NCBI GenBank assembly: GCA_902514755.1
Contig: CABXRY010000007.1
Location: 1 to 40,055 of the forward strand
Source: an uncultured Pelagibacteraceae bacterium
GTDB taxonomy: Bacteria > Pseudomonadota > Alphaproteobacteria > Pelagibacterales > Pelagibacteraceae
Reading direction: 5' to 3'
DNA length: 40,055 bases
Shown: positions 1 to 7,519 of the stretch, piece by piece
Layout of the letters: each line of letters opens with the position of its first letter
Position numbering within the stretch: the first letter of the stretch is position 1
The notes under the pieces: generated by a model
Databases searched by the model: none
What the model was told of the DNA's origin: nothing
What the model saw: only the letters and a program-made list of their open reading frames with translations
Program-made: the position numbers and the translations under genes

Positions 1-1
1 T

Positions 2-175
2 GAATTTTTAGCAGGAACAACAGGTATAGGTTTTGTGGAAAATGTAGCTAAAAAATACTTCCAATATGAAGTTATTTGGATAACGATATTTATCATGGGA
101 CTGCTGGGATTATTATTTGATGTAACTTTAAGAAAACTTATAGACAAATATATTCCATGGCGTGGCAAAGGGTAA
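2..175 (+). CDS. ABC transporter permease, NitT/TauT/SsuC type (C-terminal fragment)
   Basis: Only the last 57 codons are in the window; the gene begins upstream. The fragment opens with EFLAGTTGIGF, continues through one hydrophobic helix (about residues 23-40 of the fragment) and ends LIDKYIPWRGKG. This matches the C-terminus of inner-membrane permeases of the taurine/nitrate/sulfonate ABC family, where a last helix is followed by a basic tail containing PWRG. The stop at 173-175 is two bases before the ATG of the next gene, so both are probably in one operon. The substrate cannot be read from this fragment; taurine, sulfonate, nitrate and thiamin-precursor importers share this ending. Confidence 0.75.
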   Translation, partial: EFLAGTTGIGFVENVAKKYFQYEVIWITIFIMGLLGLLFDVTLRKLIDKYIPWRGKG

Positions 176-177
176 TT

Positions 178-1185
178 ATGAAAACACCTATTTTAACACA
201 AGAAATTATAAAAATTTTCCAAAAATTTGGTCTTAGCAAAGATCATGCTCAAATTTCAGCTAATGCATTAATTAATGCAGAATTAGTCGGTGCATACGGA
301 CATGGTTTATCAAGACTTAAAATGTACTGTGATCGTATTTCTAAAAAAGTAATCAATCCAAAACCTAAAATTAAAATAAAAAGAATATCTCAATCAATTT
401 CTCACCTTGATGCAAATAATAGTATAGGTTTTGTTGCAGCAGACATTGGAATTAAAACGGCTATTAAAAATGCAAAAAAAACAGGAATTGGAATGGTTGC
501 TGTTAAAAATAGTGGTCATTATGGATTATCAGGTTATTACGCAGAGCAAGCTGTTAAAAAAAATTTAATCACAATGATTTATACAAATGCTCCACCAGCT
601 GTAGCGCCTCATGGTGCATTAAAAAGTTTATTTGGTACTAATCCTATTTGTTTTGGAACTCCAACAGGATCAAAAATACCTTTTATATTAGATACATCTA
701 TATCAGTAATTAACAGAGGTAAAATAAGAGTTGCAGCAAGAAATAATCAAAAGATTCCTGAAGGTGTTGCTTTAGATAAATTTGGAAAACCTACAACAGA
801 TGCAAAAAAAGCATTATCTGGAGTTCAGCTTCCAATAGCTGGTTTTAGAGGATCTGGTCTTGCCTGGATGGTTGATATTTTAAGTGGAGTATTAACTGGT
901 GGAAATCATGCAGGACGTGTTAAAGATCCTTTTGATGATTTTACAGGTCCACAAAATATTGGTCACTTATTTATAACTTTTAAAGCAAACTTATTTCAAA
1001 AAAATTATAATCAAAGAATAAAAGATAATATTAAAATGATAAAAAAACTTCCAAAAATAAAAGGTATCAAAGAAATAATGTATCCAGGACAAAATAAATT
1101 TAATCGTTATAAAAATAATTTGAATAAAAAAATATCTATTTCAGATTTGATTAAAAAGGATTTAGAAAATTTAAAGAGTTTCTAA
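178..1185 (+). CDS. Ldh2/MDH2-family NAD(P)-dependent 2-hydroxyacid dehydrogenase
   Basis: A 335-residue protein of the malate/L-lactate/sulfolactate dehydrogenase family (not the classical Rossmann LDH). The general-acid region is seen as YGHGLSRL (H42), followed by SGHYGLSGYYAEQA, the substrate and cofactor loop LFGTNPI, the DTSISVINRGK segment and PEGVALDKFGKPTTD. Length is normal for the family (330-360). An in-frame ATG at 157 lies inside the permease gene; the ATG at 178, just after that gene's stop, is the better start. Family members oxidise or reduce malate, lactate, sulfolactate, ureidoglycolate or diketogulonate. The coupling to a TauC/SsuC-type permease and the HpsN-like gene 4.4 kb away make a sulfonate such as sulfolactate attractive, but that is inference. 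Confidence 0.8.
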   Translation: MKTPILTQEIIKIFQKFGLSKDHAQISANALINAELVGAYGHGLSRLKMYCDRISKKVINPKPKIKIKRISQSISHLDANNSIGFVAADIGIKTAIKNAKKTGIGMVAVKNSGHYGLSGYYAEQAVKKNLITMIYTNAPPAVAPHGALKSLFGTNPICFGTPTGSKIPFILDTSISVINRGKIRVAARNNQKIPEGVALDKFGKPTTDAKKALSGVQLPIAGFRGSGLAWMVDILSGVLTGGNHAGRVKDPFDDFTGPQNIGHLFITFKANLFQKNYNQRIKDNIKMIKKLPKIKGIKEIMYPGQNKFNRYKNNLNKKISISDLIKKDLENLKSF

Positions 1186-1406
1186 CCGACAATAAATCCT
1201 AGTAAACCTATTGATAAAAAAACTGAACAGATAATTACAGTGTTTCTTAATTTGTCCTTTTTTTGAGAAATATGTAGCTTGTGGCTAAGTTTATTAAAAC
1301 AAACTTTTCTTGATTTTTGAATTTCTTTTTTATGCTTTAGAACATCTAAATTTATAGTTGGGGTCTCAAAATTTTTAGATGTTCTATTTAAACTTTCATT
1401 ACTCAT
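1182..1406 (-). CDS. small single-pass membrane protein, function unknown
   Basis: A 74-residue protein with a polar, lysine-rich N-terminal part (residues 1-52) and one hydrophobic helix at the C-terminus (about 54-73, NTVIICSVFLSIGLLGFIVG). This suggests a tail-anchored small inner-membrane protein. Its stop overlaps the stop of the convergent dehydrogenase by three bases, a common arrangement in this genome. It is divergent from the tandem-HTH regulator, and the short space between them holds that regulator's promoter. I do not recognise a family. The coding call rests on length, packing and a sensible topology, so confidence is moderate. Confidence 0.55.
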   Translation of the reverse strand: MSNESLNRTSKNFETPTINLDVLKHKKEIQKSRKVCFNKLSHKLHISQKKDKLRNTVIICSVFLSIGLLGFIVG

Positions 1407-1448
1407 AACCGTAATAAACCACAGAATTTAAATATTTAAATGAGACAA

Positions 1449-1496
1449 ATGTCCATATTGGGTTGACATAGCTTTAACAGATGTTCATATTGGGTT
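1449..1496 (+). promoter_or_regulatory. promoter with a 16-bp direct repeat (putative operator) before the tandem-HTH regulator
   Basis: The sequence ATGTCCATATTGGGTT (1449-1464) recurs as ATGTTCATATTGGGTT (1481-1496) with one mismatch, start to start 32 bp, about three helical turns. A perfect TTGACA (1463-1468) overlaps the end of the first copy. Seventeen bases on, CATATT (1486-1491) inside the second copy can serve as a -10 box. Transcription would start close to the ATG at 1502, giving an almost leaderless message. Repeats covering both promoter boxes of a regulator gene suggest autorepression; binding is inferred. Confidence 0.6.
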
Positions 1497-1501
1497 TTTT
1501 T

Positions 1502-2470
1502 ATGACAAAATCATTACCCAGTATTTCTTCTCAAATTGATGAAAAAATAATTTTTAAAACTATTGAAAAAAATTTTAGTAAGCTTGCGCCATATTATTAC
1601 TCTTTCATAAGTAATTGGCTTATAAGAGCATACAAACACTATCACGATATTGATAAGTTTATAATTATTATCTATTTGATTAATAAAGACTTAATTTTTT
1701 TTAGAAGAAATGGATTAATAATTGATTACGATACTTTTTATAGAGATAAAACAGTGGAAATTGAAAAAATTAATATCACCGATATATCAAAAGACCTAAA
1801 TATACCGAAAGAAAGTGTAAGAAGAAAAGTTTTAGAATTAGAAAAAAAAGGTGTTATTAAAAAAACAGGTAAAAAAATATTTGTTGATAGATCTGCATTT
1901 TATGCAGCTCAGGCAATAGACACATTAAAAGATTTAACTATTTTATTATATAAATTTAATAAATTATTAAAAAAAACAAAAATAGGGGAAAAAGTAATTG
2001 AAATTAATGATATTTCAGCTTCAATTAAAAACAATTTTTCTTTTTGTTGGTATCAATTTTATAAATTTTTATTCATTTTTACAAATCGATGGAGAAAAGA
2101 AGTAACTGATTTAGAAACATTTTGTATTGGAATTTTGGTTATGCTTAACGCATCTCATAACAAAGACTTTAAAATTAAAGATCTAAATTTAAAATCATAT
2201 CAAAAGTTAGTAATGAGTTCTGATAATAAAGGTTTAAATGCCATGTCTATTTCTGATATAACAGGCATTCCAAGACCAACAGTAGTCAGAAAATTAAAAT
2301 ATTTAATCAAGAATAATTTCCTTCATATAAATAATAAAAAATTAATATCTATAGATATAAAAGGTAATGCTTATAAAAGAAGTATAAATTTACAAAATCA
2401 AAACATGATCAGTTTGAGTAATTTTATTTTTAGAGTATTCAATCAAATTAAAGTGATTAATTCTAATTAG
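1502..2470 (+). CDS. DNA-binding regulator with two tandem winged-HTH units
   Basis: A 322-residue protein from ATG 1502. An upstream in-frame ATG at 1481 would put the second operator copy inside the gene, so 1502 is preferred. Two similar halves are visible. Each has an aromatic helical stretch (YYYSFISNWLIRAYKHYHD; FCWYQFYKFLFIFTNRWRK) followed by an HTH: ISKDLNIPKESVRRKVLELE and ISDITGIPRPTVVRKLKYLI. Each HTH is followed by a basic wing (KKGVIKKTGKKIFVDR; KNNFLHINNKKLISID). The single-unit protein at 15451-15927 has the same plan once. The protein therefore looks like an internal duplication of that regulator. Ligand and targets are unknown; the direct repeat in its own promoter points to autoregulation. 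The divergent small gene and the convergent BASS gene are possible targets. Confidence 0.75.
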   Translation: MTKSLPSISSQIDEKIIFKTIEKNFSKLAPYYYSFISNWLIRAYKHYHDIDKFIIIIYLINKDLIFFRRNGLIIDYDTFYRDKTVEIEKINITDISKDLNIPKESVRRKVLELEKKGVIKKTGKKIFVDRSAFYAAQAIDTLKDLTILLYKFNKLLKKTKIGEKVIEINDISASIKNNFSFCWYQFYKFLFIFTNRWRKEVTDLETFCIGILVMLNASHNKDFKIKDLNLKSYQKLVMSSDNKGLNAMSISDITGIPRPTVVRKLKYLIKNNFLHINNKKLISIDIKGNAYKRSINLQNQNMISLSNFIFRVFNQIKVINSN

Positions 2471-3308
2471 ATTTTCTTAAAATATATATAAATATAAAAC
2501 CTGTTATATACATTAAAAGAGCATAAGCACCCGTAGGGATAACATATGTAATATCATCAAAAATTAATGTTGCAACAAACACTGCTAGCGTGCCATTTTG
2601 TAACCCACATTCTAAAGCAATACATTTTTGCTGTGGTATTCCAGAAACAAATTTTTTTGCGATAAAGTATGCTATTGCCATCATTAATACATTTAATATA
2701 AAAACTGCCAAACCTGCTTCTAGAAGATAAGTCAAAATATTATCTTTTTCTTCAATCCAAATTGCTGCAAAGACAACTATAAATAACCAACCAGTTAATT
2801 TATTAATTATATTAATCTTAGATAAAATAAAGTTTTCAGCAAAACCCCTTATAACCATACCAAGAATTACTGGGACAGTAACTACTAATGCCATCTTTAA
2901 AGCTATACCAATTATTGAAATATCTTTTGCAATTTCAACTCCTAAAAAGTTAGCTGAATTTATTACAACGAGTGGAACAGATATAATGCTAATCAAGCTT
3001 ACAATAGCCGTTAAAGAAATGGAAAGAGCGACATCTCCATCTGCAAATTTTGTTAGAACGTTTGAAGTAACTCCCCCTGGCGCAGCAGCAATAATCATCA
3101 AGCCAACTGCTAATGGTGCAGATAAATTTAATATCAAAGCCACCCCTAAAGCAATAATCGGTAGAATTAATAATTGAGAAATAAAACCAACAAAAAAATC
3201 CCCAGGGTTTCTTAAAATTCTTGTAAAATCTTTAATCGATAATCCAAGACCTAATCCTAGCATAATTATCGCCAATACAATTGGAGCAATTTTTGTAACG
3301 ATCTCCAT
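2463..3308 (-). CDS. bile acid:sodium symporter (BASS) family transporter
   Basis: A 281-residue, almost wholly hydrophobic inner-membrane protein with about nine or ten helices. It carries BASS/SBF hallmarks: LGLGLSIKDF near residues 18-27, AAAPGGVTSNVLTKFADGD in the middle, and ALECGLQNGTLAVFVATL near the C-terminus. The last two segments cross over at the sodium and substrate site in solved family members. In bacteria these carry organic anions such as pantoate or other carboxylates with sodium; the substrate here is not evident. It starts 23 bp after the epoxide hydrolase and is probably co-transcribed with it. Its end overlaps the end of the convergent regulator by 8 bp. Confidence 0.85.
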   Translation of the reverse strand: MEIVTKIAPIVLAIIMLGLGLGLSIKDFTRILRNPGDFFVGFISQLLILPIIALGVALILNLSAPLAVGLMIIAAAPGGVTSNVLTKFADGDVALSISLTAIVSLISIISVPLVVINSANFLGVEIAKDISIIGIALKMALVVTVPVILGMVIRGFAENFILSKINIINKLTGWLFIVVFAAIWIEEKDNILTYLLEAGLAVFILNVLMMAIAYFIAKKFVSGIPQQKCIALECGLQNGTLAVFVATLIFDDITYVIPTGAYALLMYITGFIFIYILRKSN

Positions 3309-3331
3309 ACTTACTTACCTTTAAATTTGTA

Positions 3332-4471
3332 TTATAAATTCCTAAAGAATTTTCTAACATCTTCAATTAAAAGTCTAGGTTTTTCTAATGCTGGGAAGTG
3401 TCCACCTTCTTGCATTTCACTAACTTGTTTTATGTTAAAAATTTTTTCAATATAGGATTTCGGTGGCCAAGCTGACATTTCTTTTGGGAACATTGCTATA
3501 CCAGTTGGAATACTAATCTTTTTAAAATCCTTAGGGAAATAACGCCCACCTTCTTCTCTTCTTCCAAAATAAATCCAAGCAGCTGTATTGAAAGTATTGG
3601 TTAAAATATAAACCATAATATTTGCTAACAATGTATCTTTTGAATGAGCGCTCTCAATATCATTATTTTTTAAGTCTGACCATCCATGCAACTTTTCAAT
3701 AATCCACGCAGCAATTCCCACTGGACTATCAACCATCGCATAACTTAATGTTTGTGGTTTAGTTGCTTGTTGAGTTCTGTATCCATCTTGAATGATTTGA
3801 TCATTATCAAAATCAATTAACCATTTTTTTTCCTCATTTGTTTGTGGACCATCAGGATGCCTCATCGTCAAACAATTGATATGCATTGCAATACAATTTT
3901 CATAATGATCATATCCTAACCAATTAGCTATAGTAGCACCCCAATCGCCTCCTTGGGCAAAATATTTTTTATAATTTAAATTTTCAGTCATCATCTTATT
4001 CATTATATTTGCAATTTTTCTTGGACCCATTGGATTTTTTGGAGCATCAGAAAAACCAAATCCAGGTAACGAAGGTGCTATAACTGTAAAGGCATCTTCA
4101 ATATTACCTCCAAATTCTTCAGGATGGGCTAACGGTTTAATAATTTCTAAAAACTCAACAATTGATCCAGGCCATCCATGCATTAATAATAATGGTTTAG
4201 GATTTATTCCACTTCCCTCTTCTTCAATAAAATGAATATCAATACCATCTATATTTGTTTTGAAATTAGAAAAACTATTGATTAATTCTTCTTGTTTTTT
4301 CCAATCAAATTCTGAAATCCAATATTTACAAATTTCTTTTAAATATCTTTTATTAGTTCCATGTATCCACCCATCCATGTCTTCAATAGATTGCCATGGG
4401 TAATTCTTAACTTTATTATATATGTTAGAAATTTGTTTTTCTGATACATTAATTCTAAATTCTTTAATCAT
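3332..4471 (-). CDS. epoxide hydrolase (alpha/beta hydrolase, EHN-type)
   Basis: A 379-residue protein with the epoxide hydrolase N-terminal domain (about 1-90, containing YPWQSIEDMDGW) and an alpha/beta hydrolase core. Seen in the core are the oxyanion-hole HGWPGS (98-103), the turn PSLPGFGFSD, the nucleophile elbow GGDWGA with Asp176, and the catalytic His358 in EGGHFPALEKP. Asp rather than Ser at the elbow is what separates epoxide hydrolases from esterases. Length is typical of microsomal-type bacterial epoxide hydrolases. It would open an epoxide to a diol in the cytoplasm. It is upstream of, and probably in an operon with, the BASS transporter, and divergent from the phosphotransacetylase gene. 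Confidence 0.85.
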   Translation of the reverse strand: MIKEFRINVSEKQISNIYNKVKNYPWQSIEDMDGWIHGTNKRYLKEICKYWISEFDWKKQEELINSFSNFKTNIDGIDIHFIEEEGSGINPKPLLLMHGWPGSIVEFLEIIKPLAHPEEFGGNIEDAFTVIAPSLPGFGFSDAPKNPMGPRKIANIMNKMMTENLNYKKYFAQGGDWGATIANWLGYDHYENCIAMHINCLTMRHPDGPQTNEEKKWLIDFDNDQIIQDGYRTQQATKPQTLSYAMVDSPVGIAAWIIEKLHGWSDLKNNDIESAHSKDTLLANIMVYILTNTFNTAAWIYFGRREEGGRYFPKDFKKISIPTGIAMFPKEMSAWPPKSYIEKIFNIKQVSEMQEGGHFPALEKPRLLIEDVRKFFRNL

Positions 4472-4544
4472 TTTGACTTATTTTATTAACAATAATTACA
4501 AAAACTACTATATACATTTTAAATATTATTTATAATCATTGTTC

Positions 4545-5456
4545 ATGCTTTCAAATAAAGAAATTACCTGTCCTAACAACCTTTTAGATGTAGCTCATAA
4601 AAAAAAAGGTGTGAAAGTTGCAGTTGTCAATGCTGGAAAACCGTTGCCTATGCTATCAGTACAAGATGCTGTTAATGAAAATTTAATTGAGCCAATTTTT
4701 ATTGGAGATAAAAAAGAAATTTTGAAGAGTGCGGATGATTTACAATGGGACATTTCTCAATACGAAATCATCGACGAACCTGTAGAAAATAATACTGCAA
4801 AAATAGCTGCAAAACTTGCAAGTGAAGGTAAAATTAAAATAATTGTTAAAGGTCATATCCATACTGACATATTAATGAAAGAGGTTCTTAAAAGAGAATA
4901 TGATCTATTAGGTAAAACTAGATTAAGTCATATATGGCATATGACAATTGAAAAAGACGATAAACCTTTAATTATTACTGATGGTGCCTTAAATGTTCTG
5001 CCCAATATTAATACAAAAATGCATATTCTTAGAAATGTAATAAACTTTTCTAATAGAATAGGAATATCAAGACCAAAAATAGCAGTATTATCAGCAACAG
5101 AAGAAGTTTTAGATAGTGTCCCGAGTTCGTTAGATGCTGCGGAATTAACCAAATTAGCAAAGAAAGATAATTTAGAGGCTGATGTTTTTGGACCACTTGC
5201 TTTTGATAATAGTATTTCAAAAAAATCTGCCGGAATTAAGGGAATTAAAAATATTGTTGCAGGAGAGGCAGATGTACTTTTGGTTCCAAGCGTTGAAACT
5301 GGTAATGCGTTAGTTAAAATGATGATTTACTTTATGGGAGCATGTGCCGCTGGAGTTGTTGTTGGTGGAAAAGTTCCTGTGGTAATTACAAGTAGATCTG
5401 ATGAGGCACAGGCAAGATTAGCATCAATTGCAGCAGCTGTAGTTGCTTTAGATTAA
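4545..5456 (+). CDS. phosphate acetyl/butyryltransferase family protein
   Basis: A 303-residue protein with only the PTA_PTB catalytic domain. The ATG at 4545 is chosen over an in-frame TTG at 4539. Recognisable stretches are VKVAVVNAGKPLPMLSVQDA at the N-terminus, IVKGHIHTDILMKEVL, ITDGALNVLPN, and the C-terminal DVLLVPSVETGNALVKMM followed by GGKVPVVITSRSDEAQARL. Its length fits phosphate butyryltransferase or stand-alone Pta rather than the longer MaoC-Pta fusion. It would exchange acetyl (or another acyl) between phosphate and CoA. Pta normally follows sulfoacetaldehyde acetyltransferase in sulfonate breakdown, and the next gene is HpsN-like, but no xsc is present here. No acetate kinase gene is adjacent. 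Confidence 0.8.
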   Translation: MLSNKEITCPNNLLDVAHKKKGVKVAVVNAGKPLPMLSVQDAVNENLIEPIFIGDKKEILKSADDLQWDISQYEIIDEPVENNTAKIAAKLASEGKIKIIVKGHIHTDILMKEVLKREYDLLGKTRLSHIWHMTIEKDDKPLIITDGALNVLPNINTKMHILRNVINFSNRIGISRPKIAVLSATEEVLDSVPSSLDAAELTKLAKKDNLEADVFGPLAFDNSISKKSAGIKGIKNIVAGEADVLLVPSVETGNALVKMMIYFMGACAAGVVVGGKVPVVITSRSDEAQARLASIAAAVVALD

Positions 5457-5619
5457 TTCTAAATTAGATAATGAAATTTTTTGATTATATGGGCTTATAT
5501 TTCTTGTTATAATTTTGTGTTTTGTTAACGAAAATTTTTCTTATAGATTTTATTTTAAAATTATTGAATTAAAACATTTTATACTTTATTAAGAGTATCA
5601 CAAAATAAAAAATCAATTA

Positions 5620-6906
5620 ATGGCAATACAATATCTAAAAAAATCACCAAAGACATCTTCAACAGATGACACTCAAACTACAGAAATAGTGAAAGGGTTA
5701 TTAAAAGATATAGAAGATAATAAAGAACAAGCTTGTATCGATCTTACAAAAAAGTTTGATAAATATGATGGTGAAATTATTGTTTCCAAAGAAAAAATTG
5801 AAGAAATTAAAAAAAGTTTAGATCAAAAAACTAAAGATGATATTCAATTTTCTTACGATAGAGTTAGAAAATTTGCAGAAGCACAATTAAAAAACTATGG
5901 TCAAGATTTTGAGGTTGAACTTTCACCTGGACTTTTTGCTGGTCAAAAACTAATCCCTGTTAATACAGCAGGCTGTTATATACCTGGTGGTAGATATGCG
6001 CACATTGCTTCAGCTGTAATGAGTGTAACAACTGCAAAAGTTGCTGGTGTAAAAAATGTAATAGCTTGTAGTCCTCCTAAAGAGGCAGTTGGAGCACATC
6101 CAACAATTATCTACACTGCTGACCTATGTGGTGCAGATGTTATATTAAATTTAGGTGGTGTTCCTGGTATTGCAGCAATGACCAATGGATTATTTAATAA
6201 TCCTCCTGCAGATATTTTAGTTGGTCCAGGAAATCAATTTGTTGCTGAAGCTAAAAGAATTTTATTTGGAAAAGTTGGAATTGATTTATTTGCAGGTCCT
6301 ACAGAAATTGCTGTAATTGCAGATGATAAAGCTGATACAGAAATGGTTGCTGTGGATTTAGTTGGTCAAGCAGAACATGGTTATAATTCACCTGCATGGT
6401 TATATACGACTAGTAAAAGAGTTGCTGGTGAAGTAATGAAAAGAGTTCCAGAATTAATAGCTGAATTACCTGAAGTTCCAAGAACTAGCGCAGAAGCTGC
6501 TTGGAGAGATTATGGTGAGGTCATACTTTGCGATACCGATGAAGAAATAGCTCGAATTAGTGATGAATATGCACCAGAACATTTAGAAGTTCAAACTGAA
6601 AACTTAGATTGGTTTCATAAAAGGTTAAAGAACTATGGTTCATTATTTATTGGTGAAGAAACTACAGTTGCTTACGGAGATAAATGTTCAGGAACCAATC
6701 ATATTCTACCAACCAAAGGTGCAGGTAGATATACAGGAGGATTATTTGTTGGAAAATTTATTAAAACATTAAGTTTTCAAAGAATGACAAAAGAGTCTAC
6801 AAAAACTGTAGGTGCTGCTTGTGCAAGAATTTCCAGATACGAAGGAATGGAGGCTCATGCAAGAACTGGTGATGTAAGATTGAGAAAATATGGTTTTTCT
6901 AACTAA
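5620..6906 (+). CDS. hpsN: HpsN-like dehydrogenase (HisD superfamily; probable sulfopropanediol 3-dehydrogenase)
   Basis: A 428-residue member of the histidinol dehydrogenase superfamily. The HisD scaffold is clear: PGGRYAHIASAVMSVTTAKVAG, VGPGNQFVAEAKR, DLFAGPTEIAVIAD, a zinc-site GQAEHG (Q250, H253), catalytic APEHLE (E320, H321), YGDKCSGTNHILPTKGAGRYTGG and MEAHA. The variants GQAEHGYNSPAWL and GAGRYTGGLFVGKF differ from the LAQAEHDP and ARFSSGL forms of true histidine-biosynthesis HisD. They resemble HpsN, which oxidises 2,3-dihydroxypropane-1-sulfonate to sulfolactate with NAD. No other his biosynthesis gene is adjacent except a HisN-type phosphatase 17 kb away. It lies 163 bp after the Pta-family gene, in the same direction. 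Its end overlaps lysE by 8 bp. Confidence 0.72.
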   Translation: MAIQYLKKSPKTSSTDDTQTTEIVKGLLKDIEDNKEQACIDLTKKFDKYDGEIIVSKEKIEEIKKSLDQKTKDDIQFSYDRVRKFAEAQLKNYGQDFEVELSPGLFAGQKLIPVNTAGCYIPGGRYAHIASAVMSVTTAKVAGVKNVIACSPPKEAVGAHPTIIYTADLCGADVILNLGGVPGIAAMTNGLFNNPPADILVGPGNQFVAEAKRILFGKVGIDLFAGPTEIAVIADDKADTEMVAVDLVGQAEHGYNSPAWLYTTSKRVAGEVMKRVPELIAELPEVPRTSAEAAWRDYGEVILCDTDEEIARISDEYAPEHLEVQTENLDWFHKRLKNYGSLFIGEETTVAYGDKCSGTNHILPTKGAGRYTGGLFVGKFIKTLSFQRMTKESTKTVGAACARISRYEGMEAHARTGDVRLRKYGFSN

Positions 6907-7510
6907 TAAAAGTATCCAAAAATATAAATAAAGTTAAAAGGCTCATAAAAATAATTATAAACGTATTTATAATTTTCCAAACTTTATCATTTTCTGCAAA
7001 CTTTGAAAAATATTTAGATAAATATCCAATTAAAAAAAAGAATAAAAAAGAAGCAATCGCAGCTCCTAGGCCAAAATTTATCTTTTCATTTATCAAAAAA
7101 TTTTTTGAGAAGTTACCAAGAAAAAAAACTGTGTCTGAATATACATGAGGATTAAGATAAGTGAACCCAAGTGTCTTTAATAAAATGTTTAACTTTGAAA
7201 TAGCTTGTGATTGATCATTTAATTTTATACTTGAGTTATAAATCTTTATTTTTGAATAGATGAAATGAAGTAAAAAAATTATTAAAAGAATATTTAATGT
7301 TAATTCAATTATTGAATTAAAATATTGAATAAAATAATGAAATAAAAATATTCCTAAAAAAATTAATATTAGATCAGATAATGAGCAAACTAAACAAACT
7401 AAAAATATGTGCTGTTTCTTTAATCCTTGTTCTATAACAAAAATATTTTGAGCACCTATTGCTAAGATTAAACTTAAACCAGTAAAGAAACCCAATATTA
7501 GATATTCCAT
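6899..7510 (-). CDS. LysE/ArgO-family amino acid exporter
   Basis: A 203-residue, six-helix inner-membrane protein. The family signature is near the N-terminus, FTGLSLILAIGAQNIFVIEQGL (the GAQN element, residues about 19-22), and the second signature TYLNPHVYSDTVFFLGNF lies around residues 116-133. LysE and ArgO export basic amino acids and related compounds. The gene starts 9 bp after proW, so it is most likely the last gene of the proX-proV-proW transcript. An exporter attached to a compatible-solute or methylated-amine importer could relieve build-up of amino acids such as glycine made from the imported nitrogen compound; that is speculation. It is convergent with the HpsN-like gene. Confidence 0.82.
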   Translation of the reverse strand: MEYLILGFFTGLSLILAIGAQNIFVIEQGLKKQHIFLVCLVCSLSDLILIFLGIFLFHYFIQYFNSIIELTLNILLIIFLLHFIYSKIKIYNSSIKLNDQSQAISKLNILLKTLGFTYLNPHVYSDTVFFLGNFSKNFLINEKINFGLGAAIASFLFFFLIGYLSKYFSKFAENDKVWKIINTFIIIFMSLLTLFIFLDTFIS

Positions 7511-7519
7511 TAGGTTTTA

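Noticed and set aside
157..177. Longer start for the Ldh2-family gene
   Set aside because: It would lie inside the upstream permease gene; the ATG at 178 follows that stop and gives the usual N-terminus.
2986..3177. Antisense open frame inside the BASS gene, and similar frames inside other genes
   Set aside because: No ribosome site, low-complexity translations and full overlap with well-supported genes on the other strand.
5471..5512. Thirteen-codon frame MKFFDYMGLYFLL before the HpsN-like gene
   Set aside because: No ribosome site and no sign of a leader role; likely chance in A+T-rich DNA.
5620..6906. Histidinol dehydrogenase (HisD) of histidine synthesis
   Set aside because: The scaffold is HisD, but GQAEHGYNSPAWL and GAGRYTGGLFVGKF differ from biosynthetic HisD, and the neighbours are not his genes; HpsN fits better.
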